Source of the DNA: Bradyrhizobium rifense
GTDB lineage: Bacteria; Pseudomonadota; Alphaproteobacteria; Rhizobiales; Xanthobacteraceae
Reading direction: 5' to 3'
NCBI RefSeq assembly: GCF_008123425.1
Contig: NZ_VSSS01000061.1
Location: 62,001 to 126,000 of the forward strand
DNA length: 64,000 bases
A program made the translations under genes and the position numbers. Below are positions 50,682-58,778 of the stretch, piece after piece. The notes beneath the pieces are model-generated. The model was not told the origin of the DNA and did no database searches. It was given only the letters and a program-made list of their open reading frames with translations. How positions within the stretch are numbered: the stretch's first letter is position 1; each line of letters begins with the position of its first letter.

Positions 50682-51235
50682 TCAGCATGCAAAGGGTCGA
50701 GGCTCTTCTCAAACGGTTTCCGATCGCGGCGGCGGCCGCCTATGTCGCGCTGATCGCCTTGTTTCTGTTTGTCACGATCGGCACGACGCTCGATATGTTG
50801 GAACGGCGCGGCGCGGTGGGGGCGGCCTCCGAGATCCTCGATCGCCTCGAGGCGCGCGGCCCGGAGCGGGCGCCGGCCCCGCAGGCCAATGTCAATGTCC
50901 CGCCTGGCTCACCCTTCCTCGAGGGGGGCAGCGCCTCGCTCGCTGGAGCCGCGCTACTCCAGCGCCTCGCGGCCGCGACCAAACGGGTGAACGGCAACAC
51001 GCTGTCGTCGCAGGTCGATCTGCTCGGACCGAAATCCAAGGCGGGCTTCATCACGGCGACCTCGAGCTTCGAGATTGATCCTGTCCAACTGCAGCCGCTC
51101 CTGTACGACCTCGAGGCGGGCATGCCGTTTCTGTTCGTCGACGAGCTGGTTATCCAGGCGCCTTCGGCATCGACGCAGGGCGGCAAGCTGCGCGTCGTGC
51201 TTGGCGTGTCCGGACAGCGGCAGAGTCAGAAGTAG
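50678..51235 (+). CDS. gspM: GspM-like protein
   Basis: 185 residues, ATGA overlap with gspL. One N-terminal transmembrane helix (AAAAAYVALIALFLFVTIG) is followed by a coiled segment, a Pro-rich linker and a periplasmic alpha/beta domain (LQRLAAATKRVNGNTLSS, SFEIDPVQLQPLLYDLEAGM, LFVDELVIQAPSAS). This order is that of GspM/PilO, the partner of GspL. The call depends on position and topology. Confidence 0.82.
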   Translation: MISMQRVEALLKRFPIAAAAAYVALIALFLFVTIGTTLDMLERRGAVGAASEILDRLEARGPERAPAPQANVNVPPGSPFLEGGSASLAGAALLQRLAAATKRVNGNTLSSQVDLLGPKSKAGFITATSSFEIDPVQLQPLLYDLEAGMPFLFVDELVIQAPSASTQGGKLRVVLGVSGQRQSQK

Positions 51236-51368
51236 AGCGCGCGACCTGCACGCCGTTGCGATCATGTCACACTTGATCGAACCGCAACGATAGCATTAGT
51301 ATCATTTCGTCACAGTTCCGAGAGATGCGAACGTTATTGCTCGCCTTCATGTCGATTCGGGGAAATGC

Positions 51369-52136
51369 GTGGGAATGCGCGCTCTTGCACTGCTGATTGG
51401 TTCGTTGCTGACCGGCAATGCCGAGGCGCTTGCCGCGAACACGCCGCTGACTGTGGATGCGCAGACCATCGATCCCGGTGGCGGTGATTTGTTTGCGCCG
51501 AGGCAAGCGGATCCGGCGCCGGTTGCGGCCGCGCCGGCCGCGGTGCCACCGGTCGCAGCGACGACCGCGCCGCCAGTCGAGCACATCACGAGCGGCAATC
51601 CGCTCTGGTCAATTCCCATGGTGCGTTTGTCCGCGACCCGCGATCAGCCGTTGTTCGCGCCTTCGCGACGGCCTGCGCCGCGCCCGGAACTGCTGGCGCG
51701 ACCCGCCCCGGCGGTGGTTGTTGCGCCACCGCCGCCACCGGAGCCGGAGAAACCGCAGCTGTCGTTGTTAGGTACCGTTGCCGGATCGGGGGAAAGGATC
51801 GGATTGTTCATCGACTCCACCAGCAAGGCGGTGCTGCGGCTGAAGCGGGGCGAGAACCATCAGGGATGGACATTGCGCGATGTGCGGCCCCGTCAGGTCG
51901 AACTGGCGAAGGGGTTGGACAATACCGTTCTCGAGATGCCGTCTCCCGACATGAAGCCGGGACCGCCTGCGGCGCTCGCTGCGGCACCGCCACCGCCGCC
52001 ACCGGCTGCGCTTGCCGTCAGTGCGAAGGCAGCCGGTGTGCTTCCGACGCTGACGAATGCGAACGTGCCGCGCGGACCGCAGCCGGCCCAGCCCGCCAAT
52101 TTCGTAAACCCGTTCGCGCAGCAGAGGCCACGCTAG
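51369..52136 (+). CDS. GspN/GspC-like type II secretion protein
   Basis: 255 residues. GTG 51369 (GGGGA 5 nt upstream) or ATG 51375 is the start. It has a signal peptide (LALLIGSLLTGNAEALA), then long Ala/Pro-rich linkers around a motif SATRDQPLFAPSRRP seen in GspN of Rhizobiales as I remember it. A small beta domain follows (QLSLLGTVAGSGERIGLFID, AVLRLKRGENHQGWTLRDV) that resembles the homology region of GspC/PulP, which docks on the secretin. No transmembrane anchor other than the signal is present. It ends the gsp set; 133 bp separate it from gspM. Confidence 0.72.
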   Translation: MGMRALALLIGSLLTGNAEALAANTPLTVDAQTIDPGGGDLFAPRQADPAPVAAAPAAVPPVAATTAPPVEHITSGNPLWSIPMVRLSATRDQPLFAPSRRPAPRPELLARPAPAVVVAPPPPPEPEKPQLSLLGTVAGSGERIGLFIDSTSKAVLRLKRGENHQGWTLRDVRPRQVELAKGLDNTVLEMPSPDMKPGPPAALAAAPPPPPPAALAVSAKAAGVLPTLTNANVPRGPQPAQPANFVNPFAQQRPR

Positions 52137-52532
52137 TCAGGCGAGCCAATTCGCATCGATGATGCTCGCCGCGCATCTTCGTGTGATCTGCGAGCGATCA
52201 TTGCGCCGATCATGAATGGCATCGCGGCTGTCGCGGTGACGGGGAACATGACAGCCATACGCCGAACGAATGATATGGAACCGTCGCTACTTCCTTGCGC
52301 TCGGAGTCGGCGGCAAATCAATCGGAATTGGCGCCGTTGCCACGCAATGACCGCTTTTCGTCCAACATAACGATCGCTTTTCTTCGCAAATCTGAAATTG
52401 TTTTTAACATTGGTCACAGCAACGATAAGAAACATTCTTACAAGAATGGCAAATAAGCGTCGCTTGGCAGTGGGCTGCTGTTCTTGTGAACGCTCGAAGG
52501 CGAGCGTGTGTTTTTTGTTTTGGGGGGTTGAA
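52137..52532. other. Intergenic region after the gsp genes
   Basis: 396 bp. It is AT-richer than the surroundings, especially 52340-52460, and contains a palindrome CATTCTT-AC-AAGAATG at 52433-52448, about 85 bp before the next start. I see no gene. A promoter for the small coiled-coil gene is likely here; no convincing -35/-10 was fixed. Confidence 0.5.
52433..52448. promoter_or_regulatory. Palindrome upstream of the coiled-coil gene
   Basis: Two perfect 7-bp arms (CATTCTT and AAGAATG) with a 2-bp centre, in AT-rich DNA ahead of the gene at 52533. An operator is possible; no regulator can be named. Confidence 0.45.
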
Positions 52533-52745
52533 ATGCGCGCGACAAATGCGTTCGATCTGGCTTGTCTCAAGTCCGCGCAGCACGATTCAAACGAGAACGT
52601 GTACAATCTCGGCCTGAAGCAAGACGAAACCAGCCGGCTTCGCCGCATCGAAGACCTCAAGCGCGAGAATGCACTCCTGATGCGCATGGTCGAGGAAACC
52701 CAGTTGGAAGTCGTGCGCCTGCGCAAGCTGCTGTCATCTACGTGA
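52533..52745 (+). CDS. Small coiled-coil protein
   Basis: 70 residues from ATG 52533, preceded by the strong GGGGGG (52523-52528). The C-terminal half is a charged amphipathic helix with heptad pattern (DETSRLRRIEDLKRENALLM, then MVEETQLEVVRLRKLLSS), which should form a coiled-coil dimer. The N terminus (MRATNAFDLACLKSAQHDSN) has no signal peptide. It recalls the leucine-zipper part of some DNA-binding or transposase proteins, but no DNA-binding domain is present. The function is unknown. Confidence 0.6.
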   Translation: MRATNAFDLACLKSAQHDSNENVYNLGLKQDETSRLRRIEDLKRENALLMRMVEETQLEVVRLRKLLSST

Positions 52746-53106
52746 AAATCGCGGCCGTTGCCGCCAGTCGATGCGCATCTAGCCGTGCGCATGAGCCGCC
52801 GCCATGATCGAAAATGGCCGGCCGCTGAGCTGATCGGAACGATCTGATGCTTGCAAGTCGGCGGTGTGGAGAGCACCGCCGGCTTCCCGCTGCCTCCGCC
52901 GATCTCCGTCCCACGGCTACGTCCTGAACGTCCTCCGACCCATTCTCCGAGCAATATCGCGCGCCTTGTTTTCGTAGTCGCCGCAGCAGCGGCGTCTATG
53001 AAGCAGGAACCACAAGCTGATCCGCGGTTGGTTGCGGAAAGTGTGCAGGCGCGCGCCGCGCCGTGCAGGCTTTGCGAGCGGTATGTGAGCTGAGTGCGAA
53101 ACGATC
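52746..53106. other. Intergenic region before the Wza-like gene
   Basis: 361 bp. Short open frames exist but have no ribosome site or recognisable product. I see no RNA gene, repeat or clear terminator. It probably holds the promoter of the polysaccharide-export-like gene at 53107. Confidence 0.5.
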
Positions 53107-54285
53107 ATGCGATTGAGAAATTATTTGGCGATCGCATGCTCTCTCGCCTGCTCCTTTCTGCTCGGCGGCTGCGGGTTCATCTCGATGTCGGGGCCGGCGA
53201 GCGTCGACGTCAAGGCCGAGAATACCACTGTGCTGCCATTCGCCGTCGTCAAGCTCACACCCGACATCGTCCGCCAGCTCGAGAAGTTCGAGCCCAACGG
53301 GATGCCGGGCGCGCTTGCGGATAGCCGTCCACCCTCCAGCATCCGCTTCGGCATCGGCGACATCATCAGCGTCACGATCTTCGAGGCTTCGGCGGGCGGC
53401 TTATACGTCCCGATCGAAGCCGGTGTGCGGCCGGGCAACTTCGTGAGCCTGCCTGACCAGGCCGTCGACAACGACGGGAACATCACGGTGCCCTATGCCG
53501 GCAGGATCCGCGCCGCGGGCCGCACCAACGTGCAGATCCAGGACGACATCCTGGCGCAGATCAAGAAGCGTGCGATCGATCCGCAGGTCGTCGTCACATC
53601 CAGCCAGCAGCGCTCGTCGCTCGTCAGTGTGTTCGGCGAAGTGAGGACGCCGGTGCGCTTCCCGATGCCGGCTGCCGGCGCGCAGGACAGGATTACTGAC
53701 GCGATCACGCGCGCCGGCGGCATCAGCGGCGCCGGCTGGGAGACCTGGGTAGTTCTCGAGCGCGCCGGCAAGCGCGCCACGCTGCCATTCGGAAATCTGG
53801 TCTACTTCCCGGCGAGCAATGTATTCGTGCAGCCGGGGGATCGGATCTATCTCTACCGCGAGCCGATGAAGTTCATCGCTTTTGGTGCGACCGGCCAGCA
53901 GGGCGAATTCAACTTTGACGCATGGCGCATCAACCTCACGCAAGCCGTTGCGAAGGCCGGCGGACTGCTTGATCTGCAAGCCGATCCAGCCTCGGTGTTT
54001 CTCTATCGCCGCGAGCCGCGTGACGTCGCCAAGCAGCTCGGCGTCGATTGCTCGAAATATGAGGGCGACACCGTTCCTATCATCTTCAACGTCAATTTCC
54101 AGGACCCGGCCGGCTATTTCGTCGCTACCAAGATGCAGATGCGGCCGTTCGACGTGCTCTATGCGGCCAATGCGCCACAGGTCGACATCACCAAGGTCCT
54201 GAACTTCATCAACACGGCGGTCGTGACAGCCGACGACGGGGTGAGCCTCGTCAACGACCTCAAGGTGGTTCGAAGCAGGCTTTGA
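53107..54285 (+). CDS. Wza/KpsD-like polysaccharide export lipoprotein
   Basis: 392 residues with a lipoprotein signal (SFLLGGCGF, lipid-bearing Cys22). The Poly_export domain follows (IRFGIGDIISVTIFEASAGG, SLPDQAVDNDGNITVPYAGR, VQIQDDILAQIKKRAIDPQV) and then SLBB-like modules (VSVFGEVRTPVRFPMPAAG, ITDAITRAGGISG, IAFGATGQQGEFNFDA). It has the size and order of Wza, the octameric outer-membrane channel for capsule or exopolysaccharide. No polysaccharide synthesis genes are in view, so the exported polymer is unknown. Confidence 0.88.
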   Translation: MRLRNYLAIACSLACSFLLGGCGFISMSGPASVDVKAENTTVLPFAVVKLTPDIVRQLEKFEPNGMPGALADSRPPSSIRFGIGDIISVTIFEASAGGLYVPIEAGVRPGNFVSLPDQAVDNDGNITVPYAGRIRAAGRTNVQIQDDILAQIKKRAIDPQVVVTSSQQRSSLVSVFGEVRTPVRFPMPAAGAQDRITDAITRAGGISGAGWETWVVLERAGKRATLPFGNLVYFPASNVFVQPGDRIYLYREPMKFIAFGATGQQGEFNFDAWRINLTQAVAKAGGLLDLQADPASVFLYRREPRDVAKQLGVDCSKYEGDTVPIIFNVNFQDPAGYFVATKMQMRPFDVLYAANAPQVDITKVLNFINTAVVTADDGVSLVNDLKVVRSRL

Positions 54286-54296
54286 GTGGAGGTGAG

Positions 54297-54338
54297 GGCA
54301 GCAGCGCTCCCGACGGGATTGCAGGCTGCCGCCGTTTT
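54297..54338 (+). terminator. Possible terminator of the Wza-like gene
   Basis: A 6-bp stem GGCAGC/GCTGCC (54297-54302 with 54325-54330) encloses a smaller TCCC/GGGA hairpin and is followed by GCCGTTTT, 12 nt after the stop. Moderate structure only. Confidence 0.4.
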
Positions 54339-54468
54339 CAAATCGGGATGCGTCTGTTCCGGGGAGTTATGGTAACATGAGAGTCTCATACCGGATCGGG
54401 TGGCGGGAAATGATATCATCGCGCGGGTTGCCGGGATAAAGCGCGCTGGCTGAGGGAGGCTTCGCGGC

Positions 54469-54897
54469 ATGGGCGATGCGCTATCGAGAGTTGGAGTTCC
54501 CCGTCGCGTATGTCTCGCGGCCTGTCTCGTCGCGCTCATGGCGGTCCCGGTGATGGCGCAGGCTCCTGGCCCGCTTGGTGTGCCAGTCAATCCGCCGGCT
54601 GGGCCGCGAGAGGGCACAATCATCGGCGGCGCGGCGGGTGGCGCCTCCGTTCAACGTTGCGTCGACGTCCAGATCGGAGGCGACAGTGCGTTCGGCTGTC
54701 TGAACGAGAAGCTTCGCCGTGAGGTGGATAAGGTCAATCCATCGCTCAACCTGCCTCCGATCGACGCGCGCTCGTCGGACGTGCGCGTCGGCCTTGGCAA
54801 CGAGGCGTCCGTCCGCCAGCAATTGGGGCCCAACTACGGCCGCTCCATCACTCCCTATCGTCCACCACCTATCTCCAACGTGCTACCGCATCGCTGA
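54469..54897 (+). CDS. Exported protein of unknown function
   Basis: 142 residues. The signal peptide is MGDALSRVGVPRRVCLAACLVALMAVPVMAQ, cleaved after MAQA. The mature part is hydrophilic with two Cys close together (VQRCVDVQIGGDSAFGCLNE), probably a disulfide loop. A Pro-rich end (YRPPPISNVLPHR) follows. No family is recognised. The stop overlaps the ATG of the lytic transglycosylase gene (TGATG), so the two are co-translated and may work together at the cell wall. Confidence 0.65.
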   Translation: MGDALSRVGVPRRVCLAACLVALMAVPVMAQAPGPLGVPVNPPAGPREGTIIGGAAGGASVQRCVDVQIGGDSAFGCLNEKLRREVDKVNPSLNLPPIDARSSDVRVGLGNEASVRQQLGPNYGRSITPYRPPPISNVLPHR

Positions 54898-55772
54898 TGT
54901 CGAAATCCCCTCCGCAGACCAGGGCGCTGACGCCCGTACGCCGGCTGTTGTGGCCATCGATGGCGCTGTGCCTGCTCGCCGTCCTGAACGGAGAGGCGAG
55001 AGCGCAAGATGATGAGGATGGCCACGGGGCTGAGATCAGCAGCGCCGCCGCTCCGTCGACCGATGTGGCAGATATCGCGCCCGAGCCGCTGATGCTCGAG
55101 CGGTTCGCGCCGCGGCCGCTCACGGCTGCCGATTTTCCGCCGGCAAATCCACTCCTCGCCAACACCACGTTCCGGAGCAGCGCAGTGTTCGGCCGCGACT
55201 GGCGCGCCGGCCGTGCCGAGTATCGTCAGCTGATCGAGCGTGAATCGCTTTCCTTCGGCCTGCCGCCGGCGCTGGTCGATGCCGTGATGGCGGTCGAGAG
55301 CAGGTACAATCCAGCCGTGGTCGGTATGGATGGCGAGGTCGGATTGATGCAGGTGATGCTGCCGACAGCGCGGATGATGGGTTTCGCCGGCACGCCGTCG
55401 GAGCTCGCCACCCCCGAGATCAATGTCCACTATGGCGTCCAGTATCTTGCCGGCGCCTGGCGCCGCGCGGGCGGAGATCTCTGCACCGCGACGATGAAAT
55501 ATCGCGCCGGCCACGGCGAGACCCGCTTCTCTTATCTGTCGGTCGAATATTGCACGCGCGTCCGCGCACATTTGGCAGCCAACGGCGTTGCGGTCACCGG
55601 CTCCGTTCCGCCGCCGACGTTTGGAAGGTCGTCCACCGGTGGTGGCAGCAGCAGCGGTGGCGGCGCAGCCCGCGGCCGCATCCGGACAGCCGGCAGCACG
55701 ATCAATTTCGCCGAACTCAACACGCGCCTGCGTAGCGCGGCCGAGCGAAAATCGCCGTCCGATTTGCGCTGA
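54897..55772 (+). CDS. Lytic transglycosylase, SLT domain
   Basis: 291 residues. Signal peptide about 1-36 (MALCLLAVLNGEARA). SLT domain about 105-200: YRQLIERESLSFGLPPALVD, catalytic Glu in AVMAVESRYNPAVVG, GEVGLMQVMLPTARMMGF and NVHYGVQYLAGAWRRAGGD, then KYRAGHG. It cleaves the glycan strand of peptidoglycan between MurNAc and GlcNAc. The C-terminal 60 residues are a Gly/Ser-rich tail without a domain. Such enzymes open the wall for envelope machines; it lies between the secretion genes on both sides. Confidence 0.9.
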   Translation: MSKSPPQTRALTPVRRLLWPSMALCLLAVLNGEARAQDDEDGHGAEISSAAAPSTDVADIAPEPLMLERFAPRPLTAADFPPANPLLANTTFRSSAVFGRDWRAGRAEYRQLIERESLSFGLPPALVDAVMAVESRYNPAVVGMDGEVGLMQVMLPTARMMGFAGTPSELATPEINVHYGVQYLAGAWRRAGGDLCTATMKYRAGHGETRFSYLSVEYCTRVRAHLAANGVAVTGSVPPPTFGRSSTGGGSSSGGGAARGRIRTAGSTINFAELNTRLRSAAERKSPSDLR

Positions 55773-55834
55773 TCCGATATCTGCCGTTCTGATATGTGCT
55801 GAGATGGGTCTGCGGCCTTGCCAGGCCCGCCGCA

Positions 55835-56098
55835 TCATGCCCGCTTCTTGCTGCCCGTCGGACGCCGGCGCCGTACCGCGGGCGCGGGGCGGCTGGTCGT
55901 CAGCGCCTCGCCGATGGCGCGCCAGCATTTTACGGCATCGCGGAACGCGTGCTCATGGGCGGAGCTTTTGCCTCGCCAATCCATCAGTTGTTCGGCGTCC
56001 GCAATCGTCGCCTCACCCGATTTGAGGCGCATGATCCACGACAACGCCTCACGGGTTAACGGATCTAAGTGATCGACCTGATGGTTTCGTTTCGTCAC
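55835..56098 (-). CDS. Stand-alone DUF4880 (FecR N-terminal) anti-sigma protein
   Basis: 87 residues. The sequence LDPLTREALSWIMRLKSGEA, ADAEQLMDWRGKSSAHEHAF and CWRAIGEAL is the DUF4880 cytoplasmic domain of FecR anti-sigma factors, which binds sigma. A normal FecR goes on with a transmembrane helix and a periplasmic domain (about 320 residues); here the protein ends in a basic tail (RPAPAVRRRRPTGSKKRA). There is no remnant of the rest downstream. Its start lies inside the sigma gene (50-nt overlap), so the two are co-translated. It is probably a cytoplasmic regulator without the usual link to an outer-membrane receptor. Confidence 0.75.
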   Translation of the reverse strand: MTKRNHQVDHLDPLTREALSWIMRLKSGEATIADAEQLMDWRGKSSAHEHAFRDAVKCWRAIGEALTTSRPAPAVRRRRPTGSKKRA

Positions 56099-56708
56099 GA
56101 CCCAGCGCTTTCCCGCCCATGCCGGTCATGAGCGGATGGCCCCGATCGACATATCTCTGTAGGTGAGACGATGCGGCGCGCTGAAAACCGAATTTCCCGC
56201 GCACGGGTCTTTTGAGGCGCTCGGCGCAGTGCTCGACCGCCTGCTTGAGATCGGTCTCGACGGTCCGAACCGTGACGCCGAGGAGGGCGGCGATCTCGCG
56301 GTTGGGCAGGCCCTCGATCCGCGAGAGCATCAGGACGCGGCGCCGGCGCTCCGGAAGCTCGGCGATCGCACGCTTGAGTTGCTCGACGTCCGAGCGATCC
56401 TCGATCACGCGCGCGGCGTCCGGCCGATCGTCCGGAATTTCGAGCACGGCATCGACCTCGTCGGAGGTGAGGCGGCGCTTTTCGGCGCGGCGGCGGTCGG
56501 TGGCGATATTGAGGGCGATCCGAAACAGATAGGCCTTGGGGCTGCGCACGGTCCCGATCTCCCGCATGCCGGCGAGACGGAGATAGGTCTCGTTGAGGGC
56601 CTCGGAGGCGAGGTCCGGCGAGCCGAGGCGGCGCGTCAGTCGCCGGTCGAAGTCGGCATATTCGGCGAGCAGCAGGCTGCGCAGGTTGGAGATGATGTCG
56701 ATCGTCAT
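56049..56708 (-). CDS. ECF sigma factor, FecI-like
   Basis: 219 residues from ATG 56708 with GGGGCG upstream. Region 2 (about 1-75) has ALNETYLRLAGMREIGTVRS and PKAYLFRIALNIATDRRRAE. Region 4 (about 110-165) has LPERRRRVLMLSRIEGLPNR and EIAALLGVTVRTVETDLKQA. ECF factors usually end near 170; this one has an extra tail of about 45 residues, most of it encoded in the overlap with or just ahead of the anti-sigma gene. Its partner is the DUF4880 protein. The divergent tpsB-exbB-exbD-tonB operon is the natural target. Confidence 0.9.
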   Translation of the reverse strand: MTIDIISNLRSLLLAEYADFDRRLTRRLGSPDLASEALNETYLRLAGMREIGTVRSPKAYLFRIALNIATDRRRAEKRRLTSDEVDAVLEIPDDRPDAARVIEDRSDVEQLKRAIAELPERRRRVLMLSRIEGLPNREIAALLGVTVRTVETDLKQAVEHCAERLKRPVRGKFGFQRAASSHLQRYVDRGHPLMTGMGGKALGRDETKPSGRSLRSVNP

Positions 56709-57011
56709 GTTACGCCCCACTTATTAAACCCCGAATTTTGCGGGACGGTAGAGAGGGCGCACAACGATAATGTGACGAACTGTTAGCCAATAACAGATGT
56801 CTAACGATAGTCGTGTTATGTTGCGTGGAATCACCACATCGATCATCGCGACGCATCGAACAGCGCGAGAATCTTTTCGCAGCGGCCGCGAGCGCGACGT
56901 CTATCGGATAAGGCCCGGAAAATCGGTGCGTCCTGGTTGGTTCGGGCTGTCCGAACATCACTGCGGGTCGGCACAGGCTGGCTGCAATGCGAGAACGATA
57001 TCGAGGCTGTG
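56709..57011. other. Divergent sigma/tpsB intergenic region
   Basis: 303 bp if tpsB starts at 57012. It contains an inverted repeat CTGTTA-GCCAA-TAACAG (56780-56796) and an AT-rich patch around 56760-56830. It must hold the promoters for the sigma gene and the tpsB operon. No sigma70 or ECF promoter could be assigned with confidence. Confidence 0.5.
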
Positions 57012-58778
57012 GTGAATTCGCGTGGTCTGTATGAGAGGAGCGCGCGTCTTCGGTTGCGCGATGTGCGGAGAGGTCGATCGGCCACCGCATGCGCTTCGCA
57101 GCTTGTTCTCTGCGGTCTGTTGATCTGCGCGGTCTGTGCGAGGCCCGCGGCAGCGAAGCCCGAGGCCGGCGCCGCCAAACCTGCGCCGGCGAAGCCCGCG
57201 GAAGGCGCACCGGCAAAGAATGCGACGGAGCCGGCCAAACCGGCAGCTCCGGAGGCCCATTTCGACATCGACGAGTTTCGCGTCGAGGGCGCGGACAACC
57301 TGCCGCAGATCGAGGTCGAGGCGGCGGTCTATCCCTTCCTCGGTCCGAACAAGAGCGCGCAGGACGTTGAGAAAGCGCGCGCCGCGGTGGAGAAGGCCTA
57401 TCACGACAAGGGTCTTCAGACCGTGAGCGTGGGCGTCCCGCAGCAGGATGCCCAGCGCGGATTCATCGTGCTCAAGGTCACCGAGAGCCGGGTCGGGCGT
57501 TTGCGCGTCAAGGGCTCGCGCTATTTCGACCTCAAGAACATCAAGGACAACGCTCCTTCGCTGAAGGAGGGGACGCTGCCGAATTTCCAGGACGTGACGA
57601 AGGACATCGTCGCACTCAACCGCTGGGCCGACCGGCGCATCACGCCGGCGCTGCGCGCGGGCGTGGCGCCCGGCACGGTCGATGTCGATCTCAACGTCGA
57701 AGATACGCTTCCGCTGCACGGCAGCGTGGAGCTCAACAACAAGCAGAGCCCGAGCACGACGCCGCTGCGGACCAGCGTCTCGATGCACTATGACGACCTC
57801 TGGCAGCTCGGCCATTCCATGACCTGGACCTACCAGTTCGCGCCGATGAATCCGAAGGACGCGATGGTCATCTCCGGCTCGTATCTGGCGCGCACGGAGA
57901 TCGATTGGCTGAGCGTTCTCGTCTACGGGCTGGTCTCGGACAGTTCGGTCGCAACCGTCGGCGGCGCGAACGTAGTGGGCCCCGGCCAGGTGGTCGGCGG
58001 ACGCGCGGTGCTGACACTGCCGTCGAAGGGCGATCTGTTCCAGACATTGTCGCTCGGCGTCGACTACAAGGATTTCAAGCAATCGCTGAAGCTCGGTACC
58101 GACGCATTTGACTCGCCGGTGACCTATGTGCCGCTCGTCGCCAGCTATGGTGCAACCTGGCAGGGTGAGGGGCATCTCACGCAGCTCAATGCCACGGTGA
58201 CGACAGGCCTGCGTGGTATCGGCTCCAGTCGCGACGAGTTCGACGCCAAGCGCTTCGATGCCACGGCGAGCTTCATCACGCTGCATGCCGACATCTCGCA
58301 CACCCAGGATTTCGCTGGAGGCTTCCAGCTCTACGCAAAACTCCAGGGCCAGGCCGCGGATCAGCCGCTGGTGTCGAGCGAGCAGTTCAGCCTCGGCGGC
58401 CAGGACACGGTGCGCGGCTATCTCGAATCCGAGGTGCTCGGCGATTACGGCGTCGCCGGAACGCTGGAAATGCGCACGCCCAACCTCGCGCAATACTTGC
58501 AGCAGAAGCTGCCCAATCCGATGGGCGAGCCGATCAAGTACAACGCGTTCGACGAGTGGCGCTTCTTTGCGTTCGTCGACGGCGGCAACGCCAGGATCCA
58601 TGAGCCGCTGACGGACCAGCAGTCGCATTTCGACCTCGCCAGCTACGGCGTCGGCATGCGCATGAAGGCGCTTCGTTACTTCAACAGCATCGTTTTCGTC
58701 GGCATGCCGCTGACCAGCCAGCAGGCCACCGTCGCCAACCATCCACGGTTCAGTTTTAGGGTCTGGGGAGAATTCTAG
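57012..58778 (+). CDS. Two-partner-secretion outer-membrane transporter (TpsB/ShlB-like)
   Basis: 588 residues from GTG 57012 (CGAGG 5 nt upstream); a frame open to 56937 makes the start uncertain. A long basic n-region leads to the signal (LVLCGLLICAVCARPAAA) and an Ala/Pro/Lys-rich linker. POTRA modules follow (FDIDEFRVEGADNLPQIEVE, AYHDKGLQTVSVGVPQQD, VGRLRVKGSRYFDLKNI), then a 16-strand-type barrel with FSLGGQDTVRGYLESEVLGD, the ShlB/FhaC signature for the barrel-plugging loop, and a C-terminal FSFRVWGEF. TpsB proteins export a large TpsA protein; no TpsA is in the window. First gene of the operon. Confidence 0.88.
   Translation: MNSRGLYERSARLRLRDVRRGRSATACASQLVLCGLLICAVCARPAAAKPEAGAAKPAPAKPAEGAPAKNATEPAKPAAPEAHFDIDEFRVEGADNLPQIEVEAAVYPFLGPNKSAQDVEKARAAVEKAYHDKGLQTVSVGVPQQDAQRGFIVLKVTESRVGRLRVKGSRYFDLKNIKDNAPSLKEGTLPNFQDVTKDIVALNRWADRRITPALRAGVAPGTVDVDLNVEDTLPLHGSVELNNKQSPSTTPLRTSVSMHYDDLWQLGHSMTWTYQFAPMNPKDAMVISGSYLARTEIDWLSVLVYGLVSDSSVATVGGANVVGPGQVVGGRAVLTLPSKGDLFQTLSLGVDYKDFKQSLKLGTDAFDSPVTYVPLVASYGATWQGEGHLTQLNATVTTGLRGIGSSRDEFDAKRFDATASFITLHADISHTQDFAGGFQLYAKLQGQAADQPLVSSEQFSLGGQDTVRGYLESEVLGDYGVAGTLEMRTPNLAQYLQQKLPNPMGEPIKYNAFDEWRFFAFVDGGNARIHEPLTDQQSHFDLASYGVGMRMKALRYFNSIVFVGMPLTSQQATVANHPRFSFRVWGEF

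Noticed and set aside
52851..53093. 80-codon open frame before the Wza-like gene
   Set aside because: No ribosome site, Pro/Arg-rich composition and no recognisable feature.
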